A stretch of DNA of 64,000 nucleotides from Prevotella sp. ne3005 (GTDB taxonomy: Bacteria > Bacteroidota > Bacteroidia > Bacteroidales > Bacteroidaceae), in assembly GCF_900110085.1 (NCBI RefSeq), contig NZ_FOCK01000002.1, forward strand, positions 389,254 through 453,253, read 5' to 3'. This document shows positions 27,408 to 35,335 of this stretch, one piece after another. The position numbers and the translations under genes are program-made. Each line of letters begins with the position of its first letter. The stretch's first letter is position 1. Under the pieces are notes generated by a model. That model was given only the letters and a program-made list of their open reading frames with translations, was not told the origin of the DNA and made no database searches.

Positions 27408-29743
27408 AGATATTGTGAATTATTTATTTCTTTCAGGAACAATACGTTCTTTTTAGCATACATCTCATTGAAATAAGGCGCATCGGGTTTCGACGGGGAC
27501 GGACCGAACCACTCTTCCTTATAATTACGCCATACTAGGAAATAGCTAATCTGATACTTGTCGAGCACAGGTGTTAGCGTTGATGTCCACCATGTGGGGT
27601 CCGTCAGATTCTTTAAGCCGCACTCCGTCAGAGCAGGGATTTTCCCACGATCAGCGGCAAACTTAGTCAACATGGCGAGGTTGGCATCCAACTGGGTTAC
27701 GAAATCCTCCTTAGACCCCCACTGATATCCATCAATGCCCACCAGCTGTATTCGGTCGTTGCCTGGGTAACGTTCTAGATATTTTGCCTCATCGAGATTG
27801 GAAGCCATACCTGGCGAGTATGCCCACAACAGGTTATCAAAGCCATCGGCCGTCAACTTATCCTGCAACATATTCCACAGGGCCTTATATTCCTCTACCG
27901 TACAGAGTTTCTCACCCCACCAGAACCAGCTGCCCGTATTCTCATGCCAAGGACGGAAAATGATAGGTATTTTCTGTCCATCGGAAGTTTTTAGTCCTGC
28001 CAAGAAGTCGCTCACACGCTGCATCCAGGTTTTAAACAGTTCGTGTTTTGACCCACCCTCAAGGATACTCTTTACAACGGTGGTATTTGTTACATCCCAA
28101 GCTGTGCCCTCCGGGAATTTCTGTCCGGCCAGACCACCTCCCTCAATAGTTGTCAGGGGGTTACGAGGGTGCCAACTGATGGTCACGATGCCACCACGCT
28201 CATGGTGCTTGATAATCTCCTCTGCCATACGGGTAAACGGCACGCTATCCAGATTCTTTTTGTCACCCATCTCAATGCCGCCAAGTTCAAAACCCATCAC
28301 GGCAGGCCAATCACCACAGACGTTCTTCACATCGCTGGAGTCGGGCTGGTAGTCCCATGTCAGACCATAGAACGGATCATCCTGATGGCCGAACATATAG
28401 CCTTTCTTACGGAGCATTTCCAATCGTTCCATCAACCGCTGAGACTGAGATTTTCTTGTCCTGTCTATCTGACGTTTGATGACGGATAGCGTCGTTTCAT
28501 CGGAAGCAAACACAGAATTCAATCCCTGAGCTTCTTGGGCAGGGTCGTTCGTATAATCGTCACCCACTTTCCATTGCTCGTGTTGTGGTTTGGCAAGTCC
28601 ACCCCACCCCCAGAAGTTACAGCCGGCAAAATAGCCGCCTTTCTCCATGTTATCACAAACCAGCGAGAACACATATTCATAAAAACTGTCGCGCCCCCGC
28701 GTTGGTGTGCCCAGTGCAAACTTGAATCCGTCTCTCGGATAACCAAATTCCTCCATCACCAGCGGTTTCTTAATTCTCTCGCAGATTTGCAGGTGCCGGT
28801 CAATATAATCCTTCGTATTCTTCTTGGCCCTTGGCAGGTTCTCTATCAGCGAGTCCTGCTTGGCCCACCCCCAGTTGTAGGGCCAGAGATGAATGTTCGC
28901 ATAATCAATGTTGTTGTCGGCTGTAATGCGTTCCCAACAGTCGTAGTCTCCTTCACAGCCCCAGGCTCCTTCTGAGCCTATCGAAATCAGATGATTAGGG
29001 TCGAGACTACGAATGAGGGCCGATGCTTCAGCGAGCCACTTCTCGAAGGCAGGCAGTGCCTCCTTGGAGAAAGCACGAGGCTCGTTGCCTATCTGCCACG
29101 ACATGATGGCTGGATCATCCTTATAAGCTACACCCGTATAACGATTCGTACGACCGAGAATAAACTTCACATAATCATAAAACAGCCGATGCGCTTTCTC
29201 ATTAGTAGCGTATTTACTCATAGCCTGCATAAAAGCCGGATAACCCACATCGTCGGGCCTCGGCTGCTTACCGGCTCCTGCGTGCTCCAGATAGAATCCA
29301 TAGCCGCCGCTCCACTCCCAAGAGTTATTCAGGTAGAGTACGGCCACCATCTGCCGCTTGCCCATCTCCTGCAACAAGTAGTCGAGACCTGCCAGGATGG
29401 TATCGTTATATACGCCGGGCTTTACCTGCAATGTTGGCTCCACCTTGGTGGTCACGCCACGCTTGCCGTCAGAACCCACCAGAATGCGCAGGTTGTCAAT
29501 ACCCATCTGCTTCATCAAGTCAAGCTCCTGGCACAGACGCTCACGGTCTCCCCCCTGCCCTTCCGAGCCGAGGATGGCGCCATACCAGAAATTGGTCCCT
29601 ACGTAATAATAGGGCTGACCGTTTTTGACGAAATGTCCATTCTCCACCTTCACAAACGAAGACGATTGAGCCAAGACTCTCTGCTGACAAAACGCCAGCA
29701 TCACACACGTGATAGTTGTAAATGAAAACAGTTTTAGATTCAT
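27389..29743 (-). CDS. Bimodular GH5-GH26 beta-mannanase
   Basis: 784 residues. A signal peptide ends at VLAQ (about 26). Residues 28-425 are a GH5 module of the mannanase type (GH5_7-like): FVKNGQPYYYVGTNFWYG, acid/base E221 in WQIGNEPRAF, nucleophile E332 in VMEEFGYPRDG. Residues 430-770 are a GH26 module: FGHQDDPFYG, acid/base E601 in FRPWHENTGSWFWWG, nucleophile E707 in PALTECGLKN. Both catalytic pairs are intact. The enzyme should cut beta-1,4-mannan, glucomannan or galactomannan outside the cytoplasm. No Cys lipobox, so probably periplasmic or secreted. First gene of the mannan operon. Confidence 0.9.
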   Translation of the reverse strand: MNLKLFSFTTITCVMLAFCQQRVLAQSSSFVKVENGHFVKNGQPYYYVGTNFWYGAILGSEGQGGDRERLCQELDLMKQMGIDNLRILVGSDGKRGVTTKVEPTLQVKPGVYNDTILAGLDYLLQEMGKRQMVAVLYLNNSWEWSGGYGFYLEHAGAGKQPRPDDVGYPAFMQAMSKYATNEKAHRLFYDYVKFILGRTNRYTGVAYKDDPAIMSWQIGNEPRAFSKEALPAFEKWLAEASALIRSLDPNHLISIGSEGAWGCEGDYDCWERITADNNIDYANIHLWPYNWGWAKQDSLIENLPRAKKNTKDYIDRHLQICERIKKPLVMEEFGYPRDGFKFALGTPTRGRDSFYEYVFSLVCDNMEKGGYFAGCNFWGWGGLAKPQHEQWKVGDDYTNDPAQEAQGLNSVFASDETTLSVIKRQIDRTRKSQSQRLMERLEMLRKKGYMFGHQDDPFYGLTWDYQPDSSDVKNVCGDWPAVMGFELGGIEMGDKKNLDSVPFTRMAEEIIKHHERGGIVTISWHPRNPLTTIEGGGLAGQKFPEGTAWDVTNTTVVKSILEGGSKHELFKTWMQRVSDFLAGLKTSDGQKIPIIFRPWHENTGSWFWWGEKLCTVEEYKALWNMLQDKLTADGFDNLLWAYSPGMASNLDEAKYLERYPGNDRIQLVGIDGYQWGSKEDFVTQLDANLAMLTKFAADRGKIPALTECGLKNLTDPTWWTSTLTPVLDKYQISYFLVWRNYKEEWFGPSPSKPDAPYFNEMYAKKNVLFLKEINNSQYLWQRLN

Positions 29744-30069
29744 CGTATTTTAATTTTGTTGCAAAGGTAGTAAAAAAAGATGGAACAAAAGAATTTCTTC
29801 TATAAAATATTTATATTTTAACAATAGAAAGTCACATTGTAACTTTGCAACATTGTAACAATAAGGATGTAGCAATTTGGAGAAGGAGGTATATAAAAAT
29901 TATTATATATTTTAATATATAATAATTAATAATATCTAACTTACGCATTCTTGAAGGTGCTTATTGTGACAAAGTGACAAAGTGACAAAATGACGTTGCA
30001 AAAATCCCGCTGCCTGCGAGATTACGGCACACAGACAACGAGATTACGACTCAGCAGGCACGAAAAGCC
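29744..30069. other. AT-rich gap with mannan operon promoter, no gene
   Basis: 326 bases. Besides the promoter box at 29762 it holds an AT-only near-palindromic stretch around 29899-29936, a short tandem repeat GTGACAAA (about 29968-29993), and a repeated CGAGATTACG (near 30018 and 30040) bounded by GCCTGC and GCAGGC arms. I see no reading frame or RNA gene. Confidence 0.6.
29762..29769 (-). promoter_or_regulatory. Promoter of the mannan operon
   Basis: Minus strand TACCTTTG, 18 bases before the mannanase ATG at 29743. A TTTG at 29789-29786 lies 16 bases upstream, somewhat closer than usual. No operator was recognised. Confidence 0.6.
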
Positions 30070-30960
30070 TTACGACTTCTCCTGATGGTATTTGATGAGA
30101 CCCTCCAGCGGACTGCGGAAAATGGTGCCCACCTTGAAGTGGACGCGATCAGCAGCTTCGCGGAGCTGGTGCTGGTAGTACCAGGCAACACTACCTACAA
30201 AAGAGACGGGCAGGTCGGGACGGCCATAGGGATTGATGTTGATGGAGAGGAAGTCAGTGAAGTTGTCGTGAACCAAAGTCTGGAGTTCTTCCTCTTCATC
30301 GATATGGCGAGAGATAAAGTCGGACAGCGAGGCAAGGAAGCGATTAGCCAAGGGCTGACGGTAGACACGCTCGATAAGGATGGGAAGCGTAAGCTTTGTC
30401 TCTTGCTCGAAAAGGTTCTTAAGATCTTCGGAAAGTTGTCCGCTGTAGAGGTGATGAATGAGTCGCTTGCCGAGGACCGCCCCACTACCCTCGTCGCCGA
30501 GGATATAGCCCATGGCGGGCGTATGCTTCACAATCTGAGTGCCGTTGTAGAGGCAGGAGTTGGCTCCAGTGCCGAGGATGCAGGCTATACCCTCCTTACG
30601 GCCACAGAGGGCTCTGGCTGCGCCAAGCAGGTCACTATGGGCCTCGACGGTCGATGCCTGTGGGAACACCTCATAAAGAATCTGCGCCACAAGGGCCTCT
30701 TTTTCCGGACGGACACCACTGCCGTAGAAATAGACGGCATAGGGGAATTCGGGTGTCAGGCGGCCAGAACTCTTAAGTTTGCGCACTTCCTGGTTCTCGG
30801 ACATGCGGGTTTGAAACTCGTCACTGAGGATACGTACAATTTCCTCACGCGACTGATGGACGGGGTTGATGCCCTGAGTCTGGATGACAACAGGTTCGGT
30901 ACCGGCTGCAATGATGGCCCAGTCGGTCTTGGTGCTTCCGCTATCTGCAATAAGTATCAT
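30070..30960 (-). CDS. BadF/BadG-family sugar kinase (N-acetylglucosamine kinase-like)
   Basis: 296 residues of the ASKHA fold: LIADSGSTKTDWAII is the first phosphate loop, GIACILGTGANSCLYNG the second, and GYILGDEGSGAVLGKRLI the family-typical segment. These small BadF-type kinases resemble eukaryotic N-acetylglucosamine kinase and are common in Bacteroidetes, phosphorylating amino sugars in the cytoplasm. Substrate not proven. Single gene, divergent from mscS, with its own box at 30992. Confidence 0.8.
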   Translation of the reverse strand: MILIADSGSTKTDWAIIAAGTEPVVIQTQGINPVHQSREEIVRILSDEFQTRMSENQEVRKLKSSGRLTPEFPYAVYFYGSGVRPEKEALVAQILYEVFPQASTVEAHSDLLGAARALCGRKEGIACILGTGANSCLYNGTQIVKHTPAMGYILGDEGSGAVLGKRLIHHLYSGQLSEDLKNLFEQETKLTLPILIERVYRQPLANRFLASLSDFISRHIDEEEELQTLVHDNFTDFLSININPYGRPDLPVSFVGSVAWYYQHQLREAADRVHFKVGTIFRSPLEGLIKYHQEKS

Positions 30961-30991
30961 ATTAATTTGACTGTTTTAATGTTCCTGACTG

Positions 30992-30999
30992 CAAAAGTA
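30992..30999 (-). promoter_or_regulatory. Promoter of the BadF-type kinase gene
   Basis: Minus strand TACTTTTG, with TTG at 31022-31020 20 bases upstream and the ATG at 30960 31 bases downstream. Confidence 0.6.
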
Positions 31000-31064
31000 G
31001 TCAAAAAAATAATAATGAGCAAGAATAATCGCCTTTTTTTGCAGAGGAATCAGAAAAAAAGCCG

Positions 31065-31072
31065 TACCTTTG
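31065..31072 (+). promoter_or_regulatory. Promoter of the MscS-type channel gene
   Basis: TACCTTTG ends 21 bases before the ATG at 31094. Because this box covers 31070-31072, a TTG start there cannot be used; that decides the start at 31094. Confidence 0.65.
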
Positions 31073-31093
31073 CACGGCAAAAATAAAAGAGGA

Positions 31094-33439
31094 ATGAAAA
31101 GACTGATACTGATACTTGTTGCCGTGATGGGCTTGAGCTTCGAAGCCGATGCCGTTCTGAAGGAGAAAGATCTGGAGCAGACGATGGCCATCCTGCAGGC
31201 AGAGTTGGAGCAATACAACAACGAGCTGAAGCAGCGCACAGAAGTGCGTAGGGCGAGAACGAAACAACTCATCACCCAGCTGATGCTTACAATGAAACAG
31301 GCTGACCAGAACGCACTGATGCTCTATTCGCAGGAACAGGGTAACGTGTTCGACCTGACCTATGCCTGCCATGAGGCTACAAAACAATATCGTGAGTTCC
31401 ACAAGCGACAGCTGCCCTTTACTGAGTTTCTGGAGAGAAACCAAACGGAGCTGGCGCGCTATGACAGCCTGATTACACGTCTAGAGTCGCTGCCGGAGAT
31501 GATGACTACAAAGTACGGCAATCAGCGGCGCGACTCTTGCCTCGTACTGGCCCGTAGCATCCACCAGATGCTGTCAGAGGGTCAGACTCAGCTGAAACGT
31601 AACATCCGCTATTACAACCAGACCGAGCAGCGGCTGAGCAGCCTGAACGACTATGCCCACAAGCGCTACAGCGAGATACAGCGTAATATTTTCATTAATG
31701 GTGGAGAAGATTTCCTGACCATCCTGAGCAACCTGGGACGCCGATGGCCCACGATGACGGATACGGTGAGAAAGAAATACAGCTTCGACAAGACTTCCAA
31801 CTCACAGTGGAGCGCACGTTGGATTGTGTTCACCTTCTCAGCTATCCTTTTCTACATCATCATCGCGGTGGTGCTGAACCAGTTGTTCTTCCGGTTCTTC
31901 ATGCCCAAGCGACTTGATACAGAAGAGTTCCGCAAGAAGCGAGCCTGCATTATCATGACTACCACCACCATTACCTTTGCCATCATCCAGGGAGCCATCA
32001 GCATCATTGGCACTGGTGAGAACTACCCCTTCCTCTATATGGCATCAAACCTGTTGGTGGAGTATGCCTGGCTGTTGGGCGTCATCCTCATCTCGTTGCT
32101 CCTGCGTGTGGAAGGCGAGCAGATAGGCAGTGCCATCCGCATCTACGCCCCCCTGATTACCGTGGGGTTCATCGTGATAGGCTGCCGCATCATCCTCATC
32201 CCCAACGAACTGGTCAACATTCTACTGCCACCAGTGCTGCTGATCTGTGCTATCTGGCAGCGCATCGTGATTAAGCGACACAATAAAAATATCCCCCGTT
32301 CGGACATATTCTATACATATATCTCACTAACGGTATTCATCGCTTCAGTGGCCTGTTCATGGGCCGGCTATACACTTTTGGCCGTACAATTACTCATCTG
32401 GTGGATCATGCAGCTGACGTGTATCCTGACCATCACCTGCATCAGCCGATATATCGAACTCTATGCCAAGCGCCGGCACTTGGAAGAGGCTCCCATCACG
32501 AAGTCGTGGAGCTATCTACTTGTAGAAAAAGTGGTAATGCCAGCGCTGAGTGTAAACAGCGTTATGCTCGCCATTTTCTGGGCTGCCAAAGTGTTCAATC
32601 TCAGTGATTTATGCTGGCGTATCTTCAAGTATCACTTTATCGACTTAGAGAACCTTCAAGTATCGATCTTAAAGCTGGCAATGGTCATCACAATGTGGTT
32701 CGTTTTCCGTTATATCGTACACACCATTCTGGCCCTGCTGAAACAGCACTATGTGGCTACCGACCCCTCGACAGCCGACTCGAAGGAGGTGATGGGCAAG
32801 AACGTGATTCAGGTATTTGTCTGGGGTGTATGGCTGATGATCGCCCTCTCGCTATTCCATATCAGCGTCACCTGGCTGTTGGCCATTTCTGGTGGTCTCT
32901 CCACTGGTATCGGTTTCGCCTCGAAAGATATCATTGAAAACATCTACTACGGTGCCTCGCTGATGGCAGGTCGTGTGAAGGTGGGTGACTGGATTGAGGT
33001 CGACGGCCGTATGGGCAAGGTGGTATCCATCAGCTATACTTCGACGGTTGTAGAGTCGCTCTACGGTGAGGTTATCACCTTCCAGAATGCTCAGCTCTTC
33101 AAGAGCAACTATAAGAACCTGACAAAGAATCATGGCTATGTGCTGGCTGTGGTGCCCTTCGGCGTGGCCTACGGCTCGAACCTGAAGCAGGTGACAGAAC
33201 TGGTGGAGACTGCTCTTAATAATATGCGTCACCAATGGATGGACAAGCGGAAGCCAGTGAAGTGCGTCTGTTCGGAGATGGGTGATTCGAGCGTGAACTT
33301 CAACCTATTTGTATGGGCCGACGCACCGAAGAAATCGTATGTGGTGAGCGATGTGCTGAAATGTGTCTACGACACGCTGAATGCAAACGGTATCTCTATC
33401 CCGTTCCCACAGCGCGATATCCACCTCATCAAGGAGTGA
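31094..33439 (+). CDS. Large MscS-family mechanosensitive channel
   Basis: 781 residues from ATG 31094 (MKRLILILVAVMG, a signal-peptide-like start). Residues about 25-230 are a charged, helical, coiled-coil-prone periplasmic domain. Several membrane segments follow from about 250, and the MscS core begins near 590 (SWLLAISGGLSTGIGFASKD-like pore helix, read as WLLAISGGLSTGIGFASKD) with VKVGDWIEVDGRMGKVVSISY and VITFQNAQLFKSNYKNLT of the beta domain. Such long forms resemble MscK/YbdG-type proteins that release solutes on osmotic downshift from the inner membrane. Single gene. Confidence 0.88.
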   Translation: MKRLILILVAVMGLSFEADAVLKEKDLEQTMAILQAELEQYNNELKQRTEVRRARTKQLITQLMLTMKQADQNALMLYSQEQGNVFDLTYACHEATKQYREFHKRQLPFTEFLERNQTELARYDSLITRLESLPEMMTTKYGNQRRDSCLVLARSIHQMLSEGQTQLKRNIRYYNQTEQRLSSLNDYAHKRYSEIQRNIFINGGEDFLTILSNLGRRWPTMTDTVRKKYSFDKTSNSQWSARWIVFTFSAILFYIIIAVVLNQLFFRFFMPKRLDTEEFRKKRACIIMTTTTITFAIIQGAISIIGTGENYPFLYMASNLLVEYAWLLGVILISLLLRVEGEQIGSAIRIYAPLITVGFIVIGCRIILIPNELVNILLPPVLLICAIWQRIVIKRHNKNIPRSDIFYTYISLTVFIASVACSWAGYTLLAVQLLIWWIMQLTCILTITCISRYIELYAKRRHLEEAPITKSWSYLLVEKVVMPALSVNSVMLAIFWAAKVFNLSDLCWRIFKYHFIDLENLQVSILKLAMVITMWFVFRYIVHTILALLKQHYVATDPSTADSKEVMGKNVIQVFVWGVWLMIALSLFHISVTWLLAISGGLSTGIGFASKDIIENIYYGASLMAGRVKVGDWIEVDGRMGKVVSISYTSTVVESLYGEVITFQNAQLFKSNYKNLTKNHGYVLAVVPFGVAYGSNLKQVTELVETALNNMRHQWMDKRKPVKCVCSEMGDSSVNFNLFVWADAPKKSYVVSDVLKCVYDTLNANGISIPFPQRDIHLIKE

Positions 33440-33473
33440 TTAAACTACGGAAAAGAAAAAATAAATCGAAAAA

Positions 33474-33505
33474 TTTGGTGGTTATAAATAAAATGCGTAT
33501 TTTTG
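33474..33505 (+). promoter_or_regulatory. Promoter of kdsA
   Basis: TTTG at 33474-33477, a 20-base spacer, and TATTTTTG at 33498-33505: a very good match to the Bacteroidetes consensus. The box overlaps the first possible TTG start of kdsA, which rules that start out. Confidence 0.7.
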
Positions 33506-33523
33506 CAGCTAAATATGAATAAT

Positions 33524-34285
33524 ATGACAACCATCATAGCCGGCCCTTGCGTCATCGAATCAGCAGAACTGCTCGACACGGTGGCGCGTAAGTTGGTGGA
33601 AATCAACGCCAAACTGGGCACTGATATCATCTTCAAGGCTTCGTTTGACAAGGCCAACCGCACTTCTATCCACTCCTATCGTGGTCCTGGCATGGAGCGC
33701 GGTTTACAGATGTTGGCAGATGTCAAGGAGAAATATGGTCTTAGAATCCTAACCGACATCCACGAGCATTTCCAGGCTGCGCCTGTTGGCGAGGTGTGCG
33801 ACGTCATCCAAATACCGGCCTTCCTCTGTCGGCAGACCGATTTGCTTGTGGCAGCAGCAAAGACTGGGCGTACGGTAAACATCAAGAAGGCGCAGTTTCT
33901 CTCAGGGCGCGACATGTGGTATCCTGTGGAAAAATGCCGTGAATCCGGTGCCAAGGAGGTTTGGCTCACTGAGCGAGGCAATATGATGGGATATAACAAC
34001 CTCGTAGTCGACTTCCGTAACATCAGCGACATGCAGGAAATCGTGCCAAAGGTCATCATGGACTGCACCCACAGCGTACAGCGCCCTGGGGGCAGCGATG
34101 GCAAGACAGGCGGCGACCGCCGTTTTGTGCCGATGATGGCGATGGCAGCGAAGGCCTTCGGGGCCACTGGTTATTTCTTCGAGGTACACCCCGACCCCGA
34201 CAAGGGGCTCAGCGATGCGGCCAACATGCTGGAGCTCGACAAATTGGAAGAACTCATCAAGAAGCTGATTGAAGATCGCGATTAA
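33524..34285 (+). CDS. kdsA: 3-deoxy-8-phosphooctulonate synthase (KDO8P synthase)
   Basis: 253 residues from ATG 33524 (MTTIIAGPCVIESAELL); an ATG at 33515 would add three residues but leaves only nine bases after the promoter box. Condenses phosphoenolpyruvate with arabinose-5-phosphate to KDO-8-phosphate for lipopolysaccharide inner core, in the cytoplasm. Seen: AGPCVIES, FKASFDKANRTSIHSYRGPG, QIPAFLCRQTDLLVAA, MDCTHSVQRPGG and FFEVHPDPDKGLSD. Length is normal. Followed after 80 bases by kdsD, the enzyme that makes its substrate. Confidence 0.96.
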   Translation: MTTIIAGPCVIESAELLDTVARKLVEINAKLGTDIIFKASFDKANRTSIHSYRGPGMERGLQMLADVKEKYGLRILTDIHEHFQAAPVGEVCDVIQIPAFLCRQTDLLVAAAKTGRTVNIKKAQFLSGRDMWYPVEKCRESGAKEVWLTERGNMMGYNNLVVDFRNISDMQEIVPKVIMDCTHSVQRPGGSDGKTGGDRRFVPMMAMAAKAFGATGYFFEVHPDPDKGLSDAANMLELDKLEELIKKLIEDRD

Positions 34286-34365
34286 GTAAGAGCAGAGCTA
34301 AGCTTGCTAAGCTATGCCGAACGTGAGCGAGCTCGATATGAAATATCAAGATTGATAATTGAAAG

Positions 34366-35316
34366 ATGAAGACGTCAAGGGAATTAGCAATACAATGTTT
34401 TAAAGACGAGGCAGAGGCCGTGATGGGACTGACCGACCAACTCGACGAAAACTTCGACGAGGCGGTCAGACTGATGTATGACTGCAAGGGAAAAGTGATC
34501 GTGACGGGTGTCGGCAAAAGCGGACACATCGGGGCGAAGATTGCCGCCACCCTGTCATCGACAGGCACCCCCTCATTTTTTATCAACCCCCTCGACGTAT
34601 TCCACGGCGACCTCGGCGTGATGACACCTGACGACGTGGTACTCGCCATCTCAAACTCAGGACAGACCGACGAACTGCTCAGGTTCATCCCCATGGTGCT
34701 CCACATGCAGATACCTATCATCGGTATGAGCGGCAACCCAGAATCGTTGTTGGCCAAATACTCCACCTGCCACCTCTATGTAGGTGTAAGGAAGGAGGCC
34801 TGTCCACTGAACCTGGCACCCACCAGTTCTACGATGGCACAGCTGGCCATGGGCGACGCCTTGGCCGTAGCCCTCATCGAGAAGCGTCACTTCCAGCCGA
34901 GAGACTTTGCACAGTTCCATCCTGGCGGAGAACTTGGTAAGCGCCTGTTAACGACCGCACAGGATGTGATGCGCTCAGATGACATGCCGATTCTACCACC
35001 GGAGATGCATCTGGGTGAGGCCATCATCCTCGTGAGCAAGGGCAAGCTTGGACTGGGCATCGCAGAGGTCGACGGGAAGATCGTGGGTCTCATCACCGAC
35101 GGAGACATCCGACGCGCCATGGAGAAATGGCAGGCAGAGTTCTTCGACCGCACGGTGAGCGATATCATGACCCGTACCCCGAAGACAGTGAAGCCCGAAA
35201 CGAAGATTACAGAGATACAACGAATCATGAACAAATATAAGGTACACTCGGTGCTGGTAACCGACCAAGAGCAGCATCTGCTCGGCGTTGTAGACCATTA
35301 CTCGTGTATGATATAG
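34366..35316 (+). CDS. kdsD: Arabinose-5-phosphate isomerase (KpsF/GutQ family)
   Basis: 316 residues: a SIS domain at about 35-170 (VTGVGKSGHIGAKIAATLSS, SNSGQTDELL) and two CBS domains at about 205-258 and 270-316 (GLITDGDIRRAME, VLVTDQEQHLLGVVDHYS). Converts ribulose-5-phosphate to arabinose-5-phosphate, the precursor used by KdsA. Full length. It is followed after 19 bases by the propeller regulator and then by two envelope-type genes, which look like one transcription unit. Confidence 0.95.
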   Translation: MKTSRELAIQCFKDEAEAVMGLTDQLDENFDEAVRLMYDCKGKVIVTGVGKSGHIGAKIAATLSSTGTPSFFINPLDVFHGDLGVMTPDDVVLAISNSGQTDELLRFIPMVLHMQIPIIGMSGNPESLLAKYSTCHLYVGVRKEACPLNLAPTSSTMAQLAMGDALAVALIEKRHFQPRDFAQFHPGGELGKRLLTTAQDVMRSDDMPILPPEMHLGEAIILVSKGKLGLGIAEVDGKIVGLITDGDIRRAMEKWQAEFFDRTVSDIMTRTPKTVKPETKITEIQRIMNKYKVHSVLVTDQEQHLLGVVDHYSCMI

Positions 35317-35335
35317 AAGTGAGAAGTAAAAAGTT

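Noticed and set aside
31070..31093. TTG start for the MscS-type gene
   Set aside because: The TTG is part of the TACCTTTG promoter box; the ATG at 31094 gives a proper signal-like start.
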